Assembly (NCBI RefSeq): GCF_002009015.1
Contig: NZ_LZDE01000327.1
Span: 1-47,440, forward strand
Length of the DNA stretch: 47,440 nt
Origin: Microbulbifer mangrovi
GTDB lineage: Bacteria; Pseudomonadota; Gammaproteobacteria; Pseudomonadales; Cellvibrionaceae
Reading direction: 5' to 3'
The position numbers and the translations under genes were made by a program. Positions 17,693 to 25,585 of this stretch are shown piece by piece. The notes beneath the pieces were generated by a model, which did no database searches, was not told the DNA's origin, and saw only the letters and a list, made by a program, of their open reading frames with translations. Every line of letters starts with the position of its first letter. The first letter of the stretch is position 1.

Positions 17693-18455
17693 AGTGGGTA
17701 AATCCGAGTGTCAGCGCCATAACCGCCAAACTCATTGCGTATAGAAATACTTCAAGGGGCGTCGGCGACGCCTCGTAACTCATCAGCGCATACAGCAGCT
17801 GCCCTACCAGCGAATCCTCCCTCAGCAGCGCCGAGGTGTCCCACAGCGGCATCTGGGACGGCAGCCAGTCAATCTGTATGAGAAGCTGCACCGCCTGTGA
17901 ACACATACCGCCGGCGACGATCGTGAGCAGAATACAGGTGATCAGCAGGGTGTGACGCTCCGGCAGTGCCAGTAGCAGATAGTACAGCAGGGCACCAATA
18001 CTGAAACCGATACCCGCGCCGATCAGAGCCCCTTTCAATACACTGCCAAACAACGCTGGCTGGGTATGGAAGGTGTACAGATAAATATAAATCTCCGCCC
18101 CTTCGCGCAATATCGAACTCATCACCGCCAGCAGCATGCACCACTTCAGCAGTGACAGCCGGCATCCGGGGCGATAGTAATTAATCACCATCAGCGAGGT
18201 AGTGATCAGCAACAGGGCATAGATAAAAATGTGCAGACCGGCATTCAGCAGTTCCTGCCCGGTGCCGTCAAATGCGTTGGAAATCGCCGCCAGATTATTT
18301 CCGTAAATTATGGAACCGAGGCCACCCAGGGCGAGCGCGAGCAGAAACCAGCGGGTATTGAGCCCGATGAATCGGCTCATCGCGAGCAGGATGGTCAGCA
18401 GCAGCGCCGCTTCGAGCACTTCCCGCAGAATGATGATGACACTGGTCAATAACAT
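17649..18455 (-). CDS. FTR1 family high-affinity iron permease
   Basis: A 268-residue polytopic inner-membrane protein with about seven hydrophobic helices. It carries the two iron-binding REXXE motifs that define the family, REVLE at residues 11-15 and REGAE near residue 118. Members import Fe3+ formed by oxidising Fe2+ (yeast Ftr1p, bacterial EfeU/FtrC). It lies 24 nt after the cupredoxin gene, which would supply the metal- or electron-handling periplasmic partner, as in EfeUO- or P19-type systems. There is no Dyp peroxidase (EfeB) or ferredoxin gene here. It is ninth of ten co-directional genes. Confidence 0.88.
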   Translation of the reverse strand: MLLTSVIIILREVLEAALLLTILLAMSRFIGLNTRWFLLALALGGLGSIIYGNNLAAISNAFDGTGQELLNAGLHIFIYALLLITTSLMVINYYRPGCRLSLLKWCMLLAVMSSILREGAEIYIYLYTFHTQPALFGSVLKGALIGAGIGFSIGALLYYLLLALPERHTLLITCILLTIVAGGMCSQAVQLLIQIDWLPSQMPLWDTSALLREDSLVGQLLYALMSYEASPTPLEVFLYAMSLAVMALTLGFTHYVYRSHAHVPAVAH

Positions 18456-18479
18456 GACGGCAATCCGACGCTACTTAGT

Positions 18480-18821
18480 TTATTCCGCGATGATTTTTCC
18501 CTGCGCCGTTTTCGGATTGAACTCACCAAAAAACGGATACTCACCAGGCTTTAACGGACCGATAAAAATGATGGCCTTCTGCCCGCCCATGATGACCTTT
18601 TCCCGGTTCAGCTCGTAGCTCTCAAACTCCTCCGGGGTGGGATCGCGGTTGTACACAATCAGTTTAATCTTGGTATTCGCTGGCACCACCAGTTCCGAGG
18701 GGAGGAACAGGTGATCGCGAATTTCCAGCTTGATTTCCGGCCGCGCTGCTCCGAGGCTCAGGCAGGCAAACAGGATCAGCAGCAGGAATTTACCCATGCA
18801 GGCGACCGGGTATTTAGACAT
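18480..18821 (-). CDS. periplasmic cupredoxin-domain protein (EfeO N-domain-like)
   Basis: About 113 residues: a signal peptide (MGKFLLLILFACLSLGAA) and one small beta domain with KLEIRDHLFLPSELVVPANTK, DPTPEEFESYELN and the end GEYPFFGEFNPKTAQGKI. This is the Cupredoxin_1 pattern that accompanies FTR1 permeases. The classical type-1 copper cysteine is absent and the usual terminal H is F (PFFGEFN), so blue-copper electron transfer is doubtful; metal binding through E, H and M is more likely. ATG 18821 overlaps the end of the histidine kinase gene by 8 nt, tying it to the regulatory genes. Confidence 0.8.
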   Translation of the reverse strand: MSKYPVACMGKFLLLILFACLSLGAARPEIKLEIRDHLFLPSELVVPANTKIKLIVYNRDPTPEEFESYELNREKVIMGGQKAIIFIGPLKPGEYPFFGEFNPKTAQGKIIAE

Positions 18822-20217
18822 TTTTTGTTGCTCGCTCTTGCATCGATTCTGATACGGAGTTTTCCCCAACGGGATTTACCAGGGGGAAGCGGACTTGCAC
18901 GGAAAGGCCATGACCAAAACGTGAGGTACCGAGCCTGATATTCGCATGATGCAACTGGGCGATATGCTGAACAATCGATAGTCCCAACCCGCACCCCTCC
19001 ACCGCGGTGACATGTCGGTCGCCACCCACCCGGTAAAAGCGTTCGAAAACACGTGCGTACTCCGCCTCGGCAATACCGGGCCCCGAATCTTCTACACGTA
19101 GCTCTACCTCATCGCGCTCGCTCAGAACATTCACCGCAACTTCAATCTGCCCGCCTTGTGGTGAGTATTTATTGGCATTTCTCAGCAGATTCTTGAGCAG
19201 AATCGACAGTGCAAAACGATCTCCACAGAGGTCGGCCGGCGCGCCACAGAGTTCCACCTGCTGATCTCTGCAGGCAAAGCCGGCATAGTGCTCGGCAATG
19301 ACTTCTCGCGCTAATGCGTACAGATCAACCCTTTCAAAACGCGCCGGATAATGGTCCGGGGTGGTTCGGTACAGGTCCAGCATCTGCTCCACCAGGTGTG
19401 CCATACGCTCGACACTGCCCTGTAGCTTTTGCAGGGAGTCGGGCTTTTCGGCAGCGGAGGTTTCCGTCAACTCCCGCTCGAGATTGTGCGCATGGACCTG
19501 GATCGCACTGATGGGGGTACGCAACTCGTGCGCGGCATCCGCGGAGAAGCGCCGCTCGCGCTCGAAGGATTCCTGTAAGCGCGCCAGCAGTGCATTGGTA
19601 GAGGAGACGACCGGCAGTAACTCCTCCGGTGGATTGTCCAGCGGTAGTGGGTGTAGATCTTCAGCGCGCTTCTCCTGTAGCGCTGCCGCCAACCTGCGCA
19701 GGCTGCCGAGGCCCCGCGCCAGAATCAACCAGATAAGCAGGCCGGCCACCGGGATACCGATCAAAATAGGCGTGACCGACTCCAGAATTACCCTGTCCGC
19801 CAGCTGGTAACGCAGGTCGACCCGTTCCGCCACCAGCACCCAGCCAGGTAACTGCGGCGCATAGTGGGAGAACACACGCCAGCGGAAGCCTGAGAAATTC
19901 ACTTCCCGGTAGCCTTCGGCAAAGGCACTTACCGGTGTCTCAGGCGCGTTGACCGAGCGCATCAACAGGGCCTGCTTCTCCGTCCACACCTGAAACGCCA
20001 TGGGGCCGGTGTGCTCCACCACGACCGGAAGTTGTTCCGGCGATTGTTGTGATGCTGGCATGGTGGAAAGCAACTGCGCCGTGGCTACCATCTGCTGGTC
20101 AAACAGCCGTTGCGCCTCCGACATACTGCCGCGATACCCCTGCAGCGCGGCGACAAAGTTGACCAGCACGATGGTAGCCAGCAGCGTGATCAGCAGGAAG
20201 AAACGAATCGACCTCAC
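18814..20217 (-). CDS. sensor histidine kinase (QseC/PmrB-like)
   Basis: A 467-residue inner-membrane kinase. TM1 is at about residues 5-25, a periplasmic sensor region of about 140 residues follows, and TM2 is near 150-175 with an adjoining HAMP-like linker. The HisKA box has H230 in AHELRTPIS. The N-box is LLRNANKYSPQGG, and VEDSGPGIA and GCGLGLSIVQ form the G-boxes. This domain order is that of QseC/PmrB-type kinases. Its ATG overlaps the response-regulator stop by 4 nt, so the two are a pair. Being cotranscribed with FTR1 and cupredoxin suggests a metal or envelope signal, which is inferred. Confidence 0.92.
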   Translation of the reverse strand: MRSIRFFLLITLLATIVLVNFVAALQGYRGSMSEAQRLFDQQMVATAQLLSTMPASQQSPEQLPVVVEHTGPMAFQVWTEKQALLMRSVNAPETPVSAFAEGYREVNFSGFRWRVFSHYAPQLPGWVLVAERVDLRYQLADRVILESVTPILIGIPVAGLLIWLILARGLGSLRRLAAALQEKRAEDLHPLPLDNPPEELLPVVSSTNALLARLQESFERERRFSADAAHELRTPISAIQVHAHNLERELTETSAAEKPDSLQKLQGSVERMAHLVEQMLDLYRTTPDHYPARFERVDLYALAREVIAEHYAGFACRDQQVELCGAPADLCGDRFALSILLKNLLRNANKYSPQGGQIEVAVNVLSERDEVELRVEDSGPGIAEAEYARVFERFYRVGGDRHVTAVEGCGLGLSIVQHIAQLHHANIRLGTSRFGHGLSVQVRFPLVNPVGENSVSESMQERATKNV

Positions 20218-20876
20218 TGCGCGGGGCCCACCTTGTAACCGACGCCGCGGATGGTCAGGATAAATTCGGGATAGATTTTCTTGCGCAGGTTGTGGATATG
20301 CACATCCACGGTGTTGCTGGCCACTTCCTCTCCCCAGCTATACAGCTTGTCTTCCAGCTGCTCGCGACTGAGGATATTACCTGGCCGCTCCGCCAGGGCC
20401 CGCAACAGGGTGAACTCCCGGCGCGACAACTTCACCGCTTCGTCGCCGCGGAATACTTCGTGGCTGGCGAGATTGATACGCACGTCGCCGATGGTGATTT
20501 CAGAACTGAGCCCCACCCCCAAACGTCGCTCCAGCGCCCGCAAACGGGCAAGCAGCTCATCCACGGCGAAGGGTTTGGTGAGGTAGTCGTCGGCGCCGGC
20601 ATCCAGCCCCTGTACCTTGGAGGCAAGATCATCCCGCGCGGTCAGGATCAGTACTGAAGACTTGACCCCGTGACTACGCACCAGGCGCAATACTTCCACC
20701 CCGTCGAGATCCGGCAAACCCAGGTCCAGTACGATCACATCGGGCTTTGCGGCGCGCGCGAGGGACACACCCTCGCCGCCAAGGGCTGCGTGATCGACGG
20801 CGTAGCCACTGTGGCGCAACGCCGTGGCGATGCCGTCGGCCAGGGATTCATCATCTTCGATCAGCAATACCCGCAT
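20214..20876 (-). CDS. OmpR-family response regulator (QseB/PmrA-like)
   Basis: A 220-residue DNA-binding regulator. The receiver domain has the acidic pocket EDD near residue 8, phospho-acceptor D51 in VIVLDLGLPDLDG and a switch lysine in LTKPF. The winged-helix effector has LSRREFTLLRALAERPG and the recognition helix NTVDVHIHNLRKK, typical of the QseB/PmrA/BasR subgroup. Members bind YTTAAK-N5-YTTAAK-type boxes, and one fits upstream of the first gene of this run (25390-25406), so autoregulation of the whole operon is plausible. It lies 37 nt after the TPR-like gene and overlaps the kinase gene. Confidence 0.93.
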   Translation of the reverse strand: MRVLLIEDDESLADGIATALRHSGYAVDHAALGGEGVSLARAAKPDVIVLDLGLPDLDGVEVLRLVRSHGVKSSVLILTARDDLASKVQGLDAGADDYLTKPFAVDELLARLRALERRLGVGLSSEITIGDVRINLASHEVFRGDEAVKLSRREFTLLRALAERPGNILSREQLEDKLYSWGEEVASNTVDVHIHNLRKKIYPEFILTIRGVGYKVGPAQ

Positions 20877-20913
20877 TGACTGTGCTTATCCCTGTGCAGT
20901 GATCGGCCTGAGC

Positions 20914-21597
20914 CTAGTGCATTTTTTGCTGGATTTTTGCCTGCAGGCTTTTGATTTCCCCCAACCGCCCTTCGCTGGCCAGTGGCCGCTGGGGATCGGC
21001 GGGCGCTTTCTCCGCACGCTGCAGAAATTCGAGTGCCTGCGTGTAACTTTTCTTCTGGAAAAGGTAGTCGGCGTAGAAGTAGTTGGCATCAACGTCTTTG
21101 GCGCCAAACTCCAGCCCCTTACGCAGGAAAGCTTCCGCTTTTTTATCATCGCCGAACCCGATTGGCCAGCCGGGTACCTGGTAATACAGGGAGCCGAGGC
21201 TGGTATAAGCGGCACCATCCAGCACACTGCCGTCGATGGCAATAGCCTGCTCCAGATCAGATTTCGCCGCCTTTACCGCAGACAGCGCTCCGAGGCCGCC
21301 CTTGGCGCCGGCATACGATGCACGAATGATCCCGCTCCATACCCATACCGGTGCGCTCTGTGGATAAGTTGCGGTAGCCGCCTGCGCCTGACCTATGAGC
21401 TCGGAAAACAGCGCCGCCTGCTGTTTTTCCGGGGTGCGGTACTTGATCCTGGCCCAGGCACTTTGCAGGGTGGCAACCCGCTCGTCGGCGGATTCCGCAG
21501 CGGCGGACGCGGTAACCAATACCTGGGCAACCAGTGTCATCAACAGCAGCGTCAGGTAACGGACAAACGGTTGTGCAGAAAGCGATGAATGTTTCAC
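20914..21597 (-). CDS. periplasmic TPR-like hypothetical protein
   Basis: A 227-residue secreted protein: a signal peptide ending ASAAAES, then a helical repeat protein with TPR-like stretches (SVLDGAAYTSLGSLYYQVPGW, EAFLRKGLEFGAKDVDANYFYADYLF, SYTQALEFLQRAEKAP). Such proteins usually scaffold other proteins in the periplasm. Its ATG overlaps the SDR gene stop by 4 nt, so it belongs to the upstream enzyme genes more than to the regulator pair. No enzymatic motif. It may dock the pathway product or the iron-uptake parts, which is a guess. Confidence 0.7.
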   Translation of the reverse strand: MKHSSLSAQPFVRYLTLLLMTLVAQVLVTASAAAESADERVATLQSAWARIKYRTPEKQQAALFSELIGQAQAATATYPQSAPVWVWSGIIRASYAGAKGGLGALSAVKAAKSDLEQAIAIDGSVLDGAAYTSLGSLYYQVPGWPIGFGDDKKAEAFLRKGLEFGAKDVDANYFYADYLFQKKSYTQALEFLQRAEKAPADPQRPLASEGRLGEIKSLQAKIQQKMH

Positions 21598-22475
21598 GGT
21601 GTTTCTCCTTTGAGGTCGGGGAAGTTCTGTTGTGCGTATTCGCGAATGACCGGCAGCTTTTTCACCAGCGCCGAATCCACCACGGTGGGAAACAGGGCGT
21701 TGACCTTGATAAACAGGCGCTCCGGCCAGCCGATAAAACGACGCTGGCTGGCAGCACCTTCCAGCAGGCTCAAGCAGGCCTGCGCCACCCGCTCCGGGGA
21801 GTCGGATTTGTTGCCGAGGGACCGGTTCAACCCATTGACCGCATCGGTATTCAACGCGGTATCTACCGCGCGCGGTGCCAGGTAATGTACGCGCAAGCCG
21901 GTATCACCCAGCTCACGACGCAGGGCCTCGGTGAAGCCGTGCAAGCCGGATTTACTCGCGCCGTAAACGCTGAAACCCGGATGGCCGATATGGCCGAAGG
22001 CGGAGCCGAGATTGATCACCGCCGCCCGTTTGCTCTCCTGCAGCAGCGGTAACAGGTCGCGGGTCAGAGCCATGGGAGCAAGCAGGTTGGTGCCGAGTAT
22101 CCGCCCCAGTTCCTCGTCACTGGTATCGGAGAGCAGTGCAAACGTGGAAACACCGGCGTTGTTGATCAGCACATCCACCCCTCCCATTTCTTCACGGCAG
22201 GTCTGCACCAGGGTGCGGCGGGCGGCGGGGTTGAGCAGGTCGGCTACTAAAATGCGGTGGCCCGCATCCCCAGGCAAGGATATACGCAGTTGTTCAAGAC
22301 GTTTTGCATCGCGCCCCTGCAACATCAGGCGGTAGCCCCGCGTGGCGAGCAGGGTGGCGATGGCGCGGCCGATGCCGCCACTAGCCCCGGTGACCAGCAC
22401 CGTCAGTGGCCTGGTTTCGGGCTTTGTTTCGGATTTGGTTTCGGGTTTTATTTCAGATGGTGAGTGAGTGTGCAT
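21594..22475 (-). CDS. short-chain dehydrogenase/reductase
   Basis: An NAD(P)-dependent oxidoreductase of about 293 aa. After a low-complexity start rich in repeated K-P-E-T units comes the Rossmann motif VTGASGGIGRAIA, then LINNAGVS. The catalytic set is S in NLGSAFG and Y/K in VYGASKSG. QGRDAKR after the second strand suggests NADP preference. It starts in a TAATG overlap with the diiron-protein gene and overlaps the following gene, so it is firmly in the operon. In context it probably reduces or oxidises an acyl-derived carbonyl or alcohol made by the neighbouring enzymes; the substrate is unknown. Confidence 0.88.
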   Translation of the reverse strand: MHTHSPSEIKPETKSETKPETRPLTVLVTGASGGIGRAIATLLATRGYRLMLQGRDAKRLEQLRISLPGDAGHRILVADLLNPAARRTLVQTCREEMGGVDVLINNAGVSTFALLSDTSDEELGRILGTNLLAPMALTRDLLPLLQESKRAAVINLGSAFGHIGHPGFSVYGASKSGLHGFTEALRRELGDTGLRVHYLAPRAVDTALNTDAVNGLNRSLGNKSDSPERVAQACLSLLEGAASQRRFIGWPERLFIKVNALFPTVVDSALVKKLPVIREYAQQNFPDLKGETP

Positions 22476-23146
22476 TACGCCGCCTCCAGGCCCACGCTCT
22501 GGCGGTCCACTTCGCGGAACACATCTCCGTACAGGCGGAAGAACACCCGCGCACTGTGCACGATGGCGGCCTTGTCGGTGTCGCTGTCGATGCGGTTCAT
22601 CAGACCGCGGAAGAAATCCACATGGCCGATATCCAGGTCGCCGTGGGACAACAGGTAGCTGAAGGCTTTATTGGGCAATTCCAGCGAGGTCTGGATGGCG
22701 CGGGCCGCGCTGGTGGCGAGGGCGATACTGGTGCCCTCGAGCACATTGACCATGCCGAAGAAGCTCACCGGGTTGCCGCGGGCAATACTGTCGTAGGCGT
22801 AGGACACCATCAGTTCGGTGGAGAGGTTGGGCCGGCTGTAGCGCACTGCCTCGGCATCGGCGCCACAGGCCGCGATGTCATTCAGGATCCACTCCTGGTG
22901 CCCGGTTTCCTCTTCAATATATTCCGCCAGCGCCTCGCGCAACCACTCCTGGTGATCGCCCAGGCGACTGCCGCAGGCCATCATCAGCGGAACCGTGTGC
23001 TTCACGTGGTGGTAGGCCTGGGTGAGAAAAGCTACATATTCCGGTAATTCAATTTCACCGCGAGCGCCGCGCTGGATCAGTGGCACGTTCAACAGTGACA
23101 GGCGGGCGTCTTCGGTCTGCTGTTGCAGTTCGTCATAGAAAGGCAT
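22475..23146 (-). CDS. heme-oxygenase-like diiron oxidase (HDO/TenA-like fold)
   Basis: A 223-residue all-helical protein. ATG 23146 is set by GGAG at 23153-23156; the longer frame adds 18 residues. The ligand pattern known from UndA, CADD and SznF-type HDOs is present: E80-x-x-H83 in EEETGH, E137 in NVLEGTS, and H168-x3-D172-x2-H175 in SHGDLDIGH. That makes a non-heme diiron oxygenase or oxidase likely, rather than a thiaminase or heme oxygenase. Known members desaturate, decarboxylate or N-oxygenate fatty acids and amino acids. It overlaps the AMP-ligase gene by 14 nt and shares a TAATG with the SDR gene. Activity is inferred from the metal ligands only. Confidence 0.82.
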   Translation of the reverse strand: MPFYDELQQQTEDARLSLLNVPLIQRGARGEIELPEYVAFLTQAYHHVKHTVPLMMACGSRLGDHQEWLREALAEYIEEETGHQEWILNDIAACGADAEAVRYSRPNLSTELMVSYAYDSIARGNPVSFFGMVNVLEGTSIALATSAARAIQTSLELPNKAFSYLLSHGDLDIGHVDFFRGLMNRIDSDTDKAAIVHSARVFFRLYGDVFREVDRQSVGLEAA

Positions 23147-24638
23147 GGGATTCTCCGTACAGCGTTTCAATGGATTCGGCATATTGATTGGCAATGGCAT
23201 TGCGGCGCGGGCGACCGTTGGCAGTCAGCTGGCCGTCGGCAAATGTCAGTGGCGCCGGCAGGCGGATCCAGTTACGCACCTGTGCGTAATCCGGCAGGCG
23301 CTGGTTGACCGTCTCGAGCCAGTCGTCGATCCGCGCGTCCGCCACACCGGGATGGGGAAAGATCAGCGCGCAGCAGTACGGGCGCGCATCGCCGATCACC
23401 ACACACTGCAGCACCTGTTGATCCAGCAGGATTTCGCTCTCGATCCACTCCGGCGAGATATTGCGACCGAAGGCACTGATCAGCAGGTTCTTCTTGCGCC
23501 CGGTAATGTGCAGGAAGCCGTCGTTATCGATGGCACCGAGGTCACCGGTTGCCAGCCAGTCGCCATCCATATCGCTGGCCAAATCAGTGACGGCACCACT
23601 GTCGCCCAGGTAGCCGAGGTAACGGGGACCGCGCACCTGCACTTCGCCATCACGAATGCGGATTTCACAGTGGGGCAGCGGACGTCCTGCGGCTCCGGGG
23701 CAGTCGGCACCAGGCAGATTCAACGCCACCACCGATCCACACTCCGACAGGCCATAACCCTCGAAGACCGGCAGCCCCAGCGCGCGCGCCTGGTGCAGTA
23801 ACTTCGCGGAGACCTTGCCCCCGCCCACAGCGACAAAGCGCAGCGAGGCCGGCGCACGCCACTGTCCCAGATGGATTTGCGCCACCAGCAGTTTCAGGAT
23901 CTGCGGCAGCAGTATCAGGCTGTCTGGCTGATACTCATCGATGCAACGGCACAGCTGCGCGGCATCCAGCTGGGAACTGCCGTGGAAGCCGAGCTTGGCC
24001 AGCGGCGGTGCAATCACGGTGCCCCCCAGTAACCAGCAGGTGTAGGCACCGGCGACATTTTCCAGCAGGGTGGCCAGGGGCAGCAGGCACAGGTGGCGCG
24101 CGCAATCGAGCTCACCCAGGCGCCCGGCCAGTGCGGCGGCGGTGGTGTACTGGGTTTCATTCGCCAGACAGACGCCGCGGGGGGTGCCTGTGGAGCCTGA
24201 GGTGAAGGTAATCTTGGCGGTCTCTGCGGGCAGGATTACCCGCTCGGGTCCCTGCGTCTCGACTAGGGCCAGGCCGGCGAGTTCACCCCGCGCCTCACCC
24301 ACCACAGACAACGGCGTAAAGCGCTCGCAGTCGTCCGTCAGCAGTACCTGCATGCCACTGGTGCGAATGGTGTGCTCGAGCTGCTGGGGGGTAAAAAAGC
24401 CCGGCAGCGGCACCAGCGTTACGCCCGCTTTCTGACAGGCCAGGTCTACCAGCAGCCACTGGGGCCCGTTGTCCGCATACAAGCCAAGCACCGCTGTGCC
24501 CAGTTGTTGCAACGCGCCTGCCAGCGACTCTGTTGCCTCTAATAGCTGCGAGTAACTGGTGTTTTCCTCAACACCAACAAGCGCAGCCCGTGTCGGTGAA
24601 CTCGCTGCGTGCGCGGCGATCTGTTCGATCAATTGCAT
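23133..24638 (-). CDS. AMP-dependent synthetase/ligase (acyl-CoA-ligase-like) with altered A10 motif
   Basis: A 501-residue adenylate-forming enzyme. ATG 24638 follows GGGAGG at 24646-24651. Core motifs are ITFTSGSTGTPRG (P-loop-like), YGLSECG (adenine binding), WLATGDLG (ribose aspartate) and GRKKNLLISAFGRNISPEWIE (hinge). At the end, where a catalytic lysine is usual (TxTGKxxR), the sequence reads TANGRPRRNA, so arginine replaces it. It should activate a carboxylic acid, probably a fatty acid, as an acyl-adenylate. The pairing with a diiron oxidase and SDR suggests a dedicated pathway. It overlaps the hemolysin-family gene by 10 nt. Confidence 0.88.
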   Translation of the reverse strand: MQLIEQIAAHAASSPTRAALVGVEENTSYSQLLEATESLAGALQQLGTAVLGLYADNGPQWLLVDLACQKAGVTLVPLPGFFTPQQLEHTIRTSGMQVLLTDDCERFTPLSVVGEARGELAGLALVETQGPERVILPAETAKITFTSGSTGTPRGVCLANETQYTTAAALAGRLGELDCARHLCLLPLATLLENVAGAYTCWLLGGTVIAPPLAKLGFHGSSQLDAAQLCRCIDEYQPDSLILLPQILKLLVAQIHLGQWRAPASLRFVAVGGGKVSAKLLHQARALGLPVFEGYGLSECGSVVALNLPGADCPGAAGRPLPHCEIRIRDGEVQVRGPRYLGYLGDSGAVTDLASDMDGDWLATGDLGAIDNDGFLHITGRKKNLLISAFGRNISPEWIESEILLDQQVLQCVVIGDARPYCCALIFPHPGVADARIDDWLETVNQRLPDYAQVRNWIRLPAPLTFADGQLTANGRPRRNAIANQYAESIETLYGESHAFL

Positions 24639-25342
24639 GGGTAAACCTCCCGCAATGCATGCGCCATCTGCTGTGCCGGTGTGGCACAGGCCTGTAATAA
24701 CTCCCGGATCAACGGATGCGCCAGCAGTGCATCGCGCTCCTCGGCCACATTGATGGCGGTCACTGCCGGCCGGGTATCGTAGTAACTGCCCCAATCGGCG
24801 AGCCGGTCACCCAGGCGATCGCCGTCCGCCTGGCACAGCACAAACTGGTTTCCGGTGAGCTTTTTCAGTAGGCGGTGCACTTCCGGGGTGGCGGTAAAAA
24901 TGGCCCAGGTCACGTCCGCGGCGGCAAACAGCTCGGCCAGCATCAGAAACAGCAGGCGACTGCCGCCGCGGGCGGTGGAGACCAGATTGCCGATTTCCAC
25001 AATATCGCCCCGTTCGACTTCGCCGCCGGTGGCACTGGCCAGTGCGGCTTCTACTGGCTGATCCAGGTACTGCTCCAGAAACAGGGGGCCAGTGTCCGCC
25101 CGGCGCATGCCCAAGGCAGAAACCAGCCCGCTGTCATTGCGCTGGGCCAGCAACAGGGGCATAAAATGGTAAAGCCGCGCGCCGTAGGTCTCGGCGAAGG
25201 TGGTCGCGATATAGGATTCCACCGCGGTCCGATTGCGGTCTCCGGCTGCACTCAGGAAGAAACCCGGACAGCCACTTGGCGCGAAGACTCGCGCAGATCC
25301 TTTACTTTCCCGTTCCATGTTTGGAGAGCTTTCCGCTGCCAT
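24629..25342 (-). CDS. thermostable-hemolysin family protein (delta-VPH-like, GNAT-like)
   Basis: About 237 residues, no signal peptide. ATG 25342 fits AAAGAG upstream; GTG 25351 is the alternative. Recognisable parts are NRTAVESYIATTFAETYGARLYHFMPLL, SALGMRRADTGPLFLEQYLDQPVE, VEIGNLVSTARGGSRLLF and the closing LREVYPCN. This resembles Vibrio thermostable direct-type delta-VPH proteins (T_hemolysin family). The FLEQYLD and VEIGNLVS blocks recall N-acyl-transferase and autoinducer-synthase GNAT folds, so the hemolytic label may be historical and an acyltransferase role is possible. It is the first gene of the ten-gene run. Confidence 0.78.
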   Translation of the reverse strand: MAAESSPNMERESKGSARVFAPSGCPGFFLSAAGDRNRTAVESYIATTFAETYGARLYHFMPLLLAQRNDSGLVSALGMRRADTGPLFLEQYLDQPVEAALASATGGEVERGDIVEIGNLVSTARGGSRLLFLMLAELFAAADVTWAIFTATPEVHRLLKKLTGNQFVLCQADGDRLGDRLADWGSYYDTRPAVTAINVAEERDALLAHPLIRELLQACATPAQQMAHALREVYPCN

Positions 25343-25389
25343 GAGACCCACTCTTTGGATTGTCGATGCTGTGAGTCTACGGGGGCCAA

Positions 25390-25406
25390 ATTAAGGCAAA
25401 CTTAAG
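25390..25406 (-). promoter_or_regulatory. PmrA/QseB-type direct-repeat box in front of the ten-gene run
   Basis: On the - strand this reads CTTAAG-TTTGC-CTTAAT, matching the YTTAAK-N5-YTTAAK consensus described for PmrA-type regulators. It lies 48 nt upstream of the first start codon. A weak -10-like TAGACT follows at 25379-25374. The operon encodes a regulator of this subgroup. Confidence 0.6.
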
Positions 25407-25585
25407 CGGGGATAATTTTTGGAGATTTTGCGGGGAGAGACTTTCAGAAGATATTCGGGGGGCGGAGGAACGCGCTATCCGAAACCTTCGCGACCTGATA
25501 CTGTCCTAGACTTCACAGTCAGTGGTTTACACTGTCTTTTAAGGCGCCAGACGCTGAGCGCGGGAATCAACGGGAGGATTTGCAG

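Noticed and set aside
22475-23146. Calling the diiron-like protein a thiaminase (TenA) or heme oxygenase
   Set aside because: The ExxH...E...HxxxDxxH ligand set points to HDO-type enzymes, and no thiamine or heme genes are nearby.
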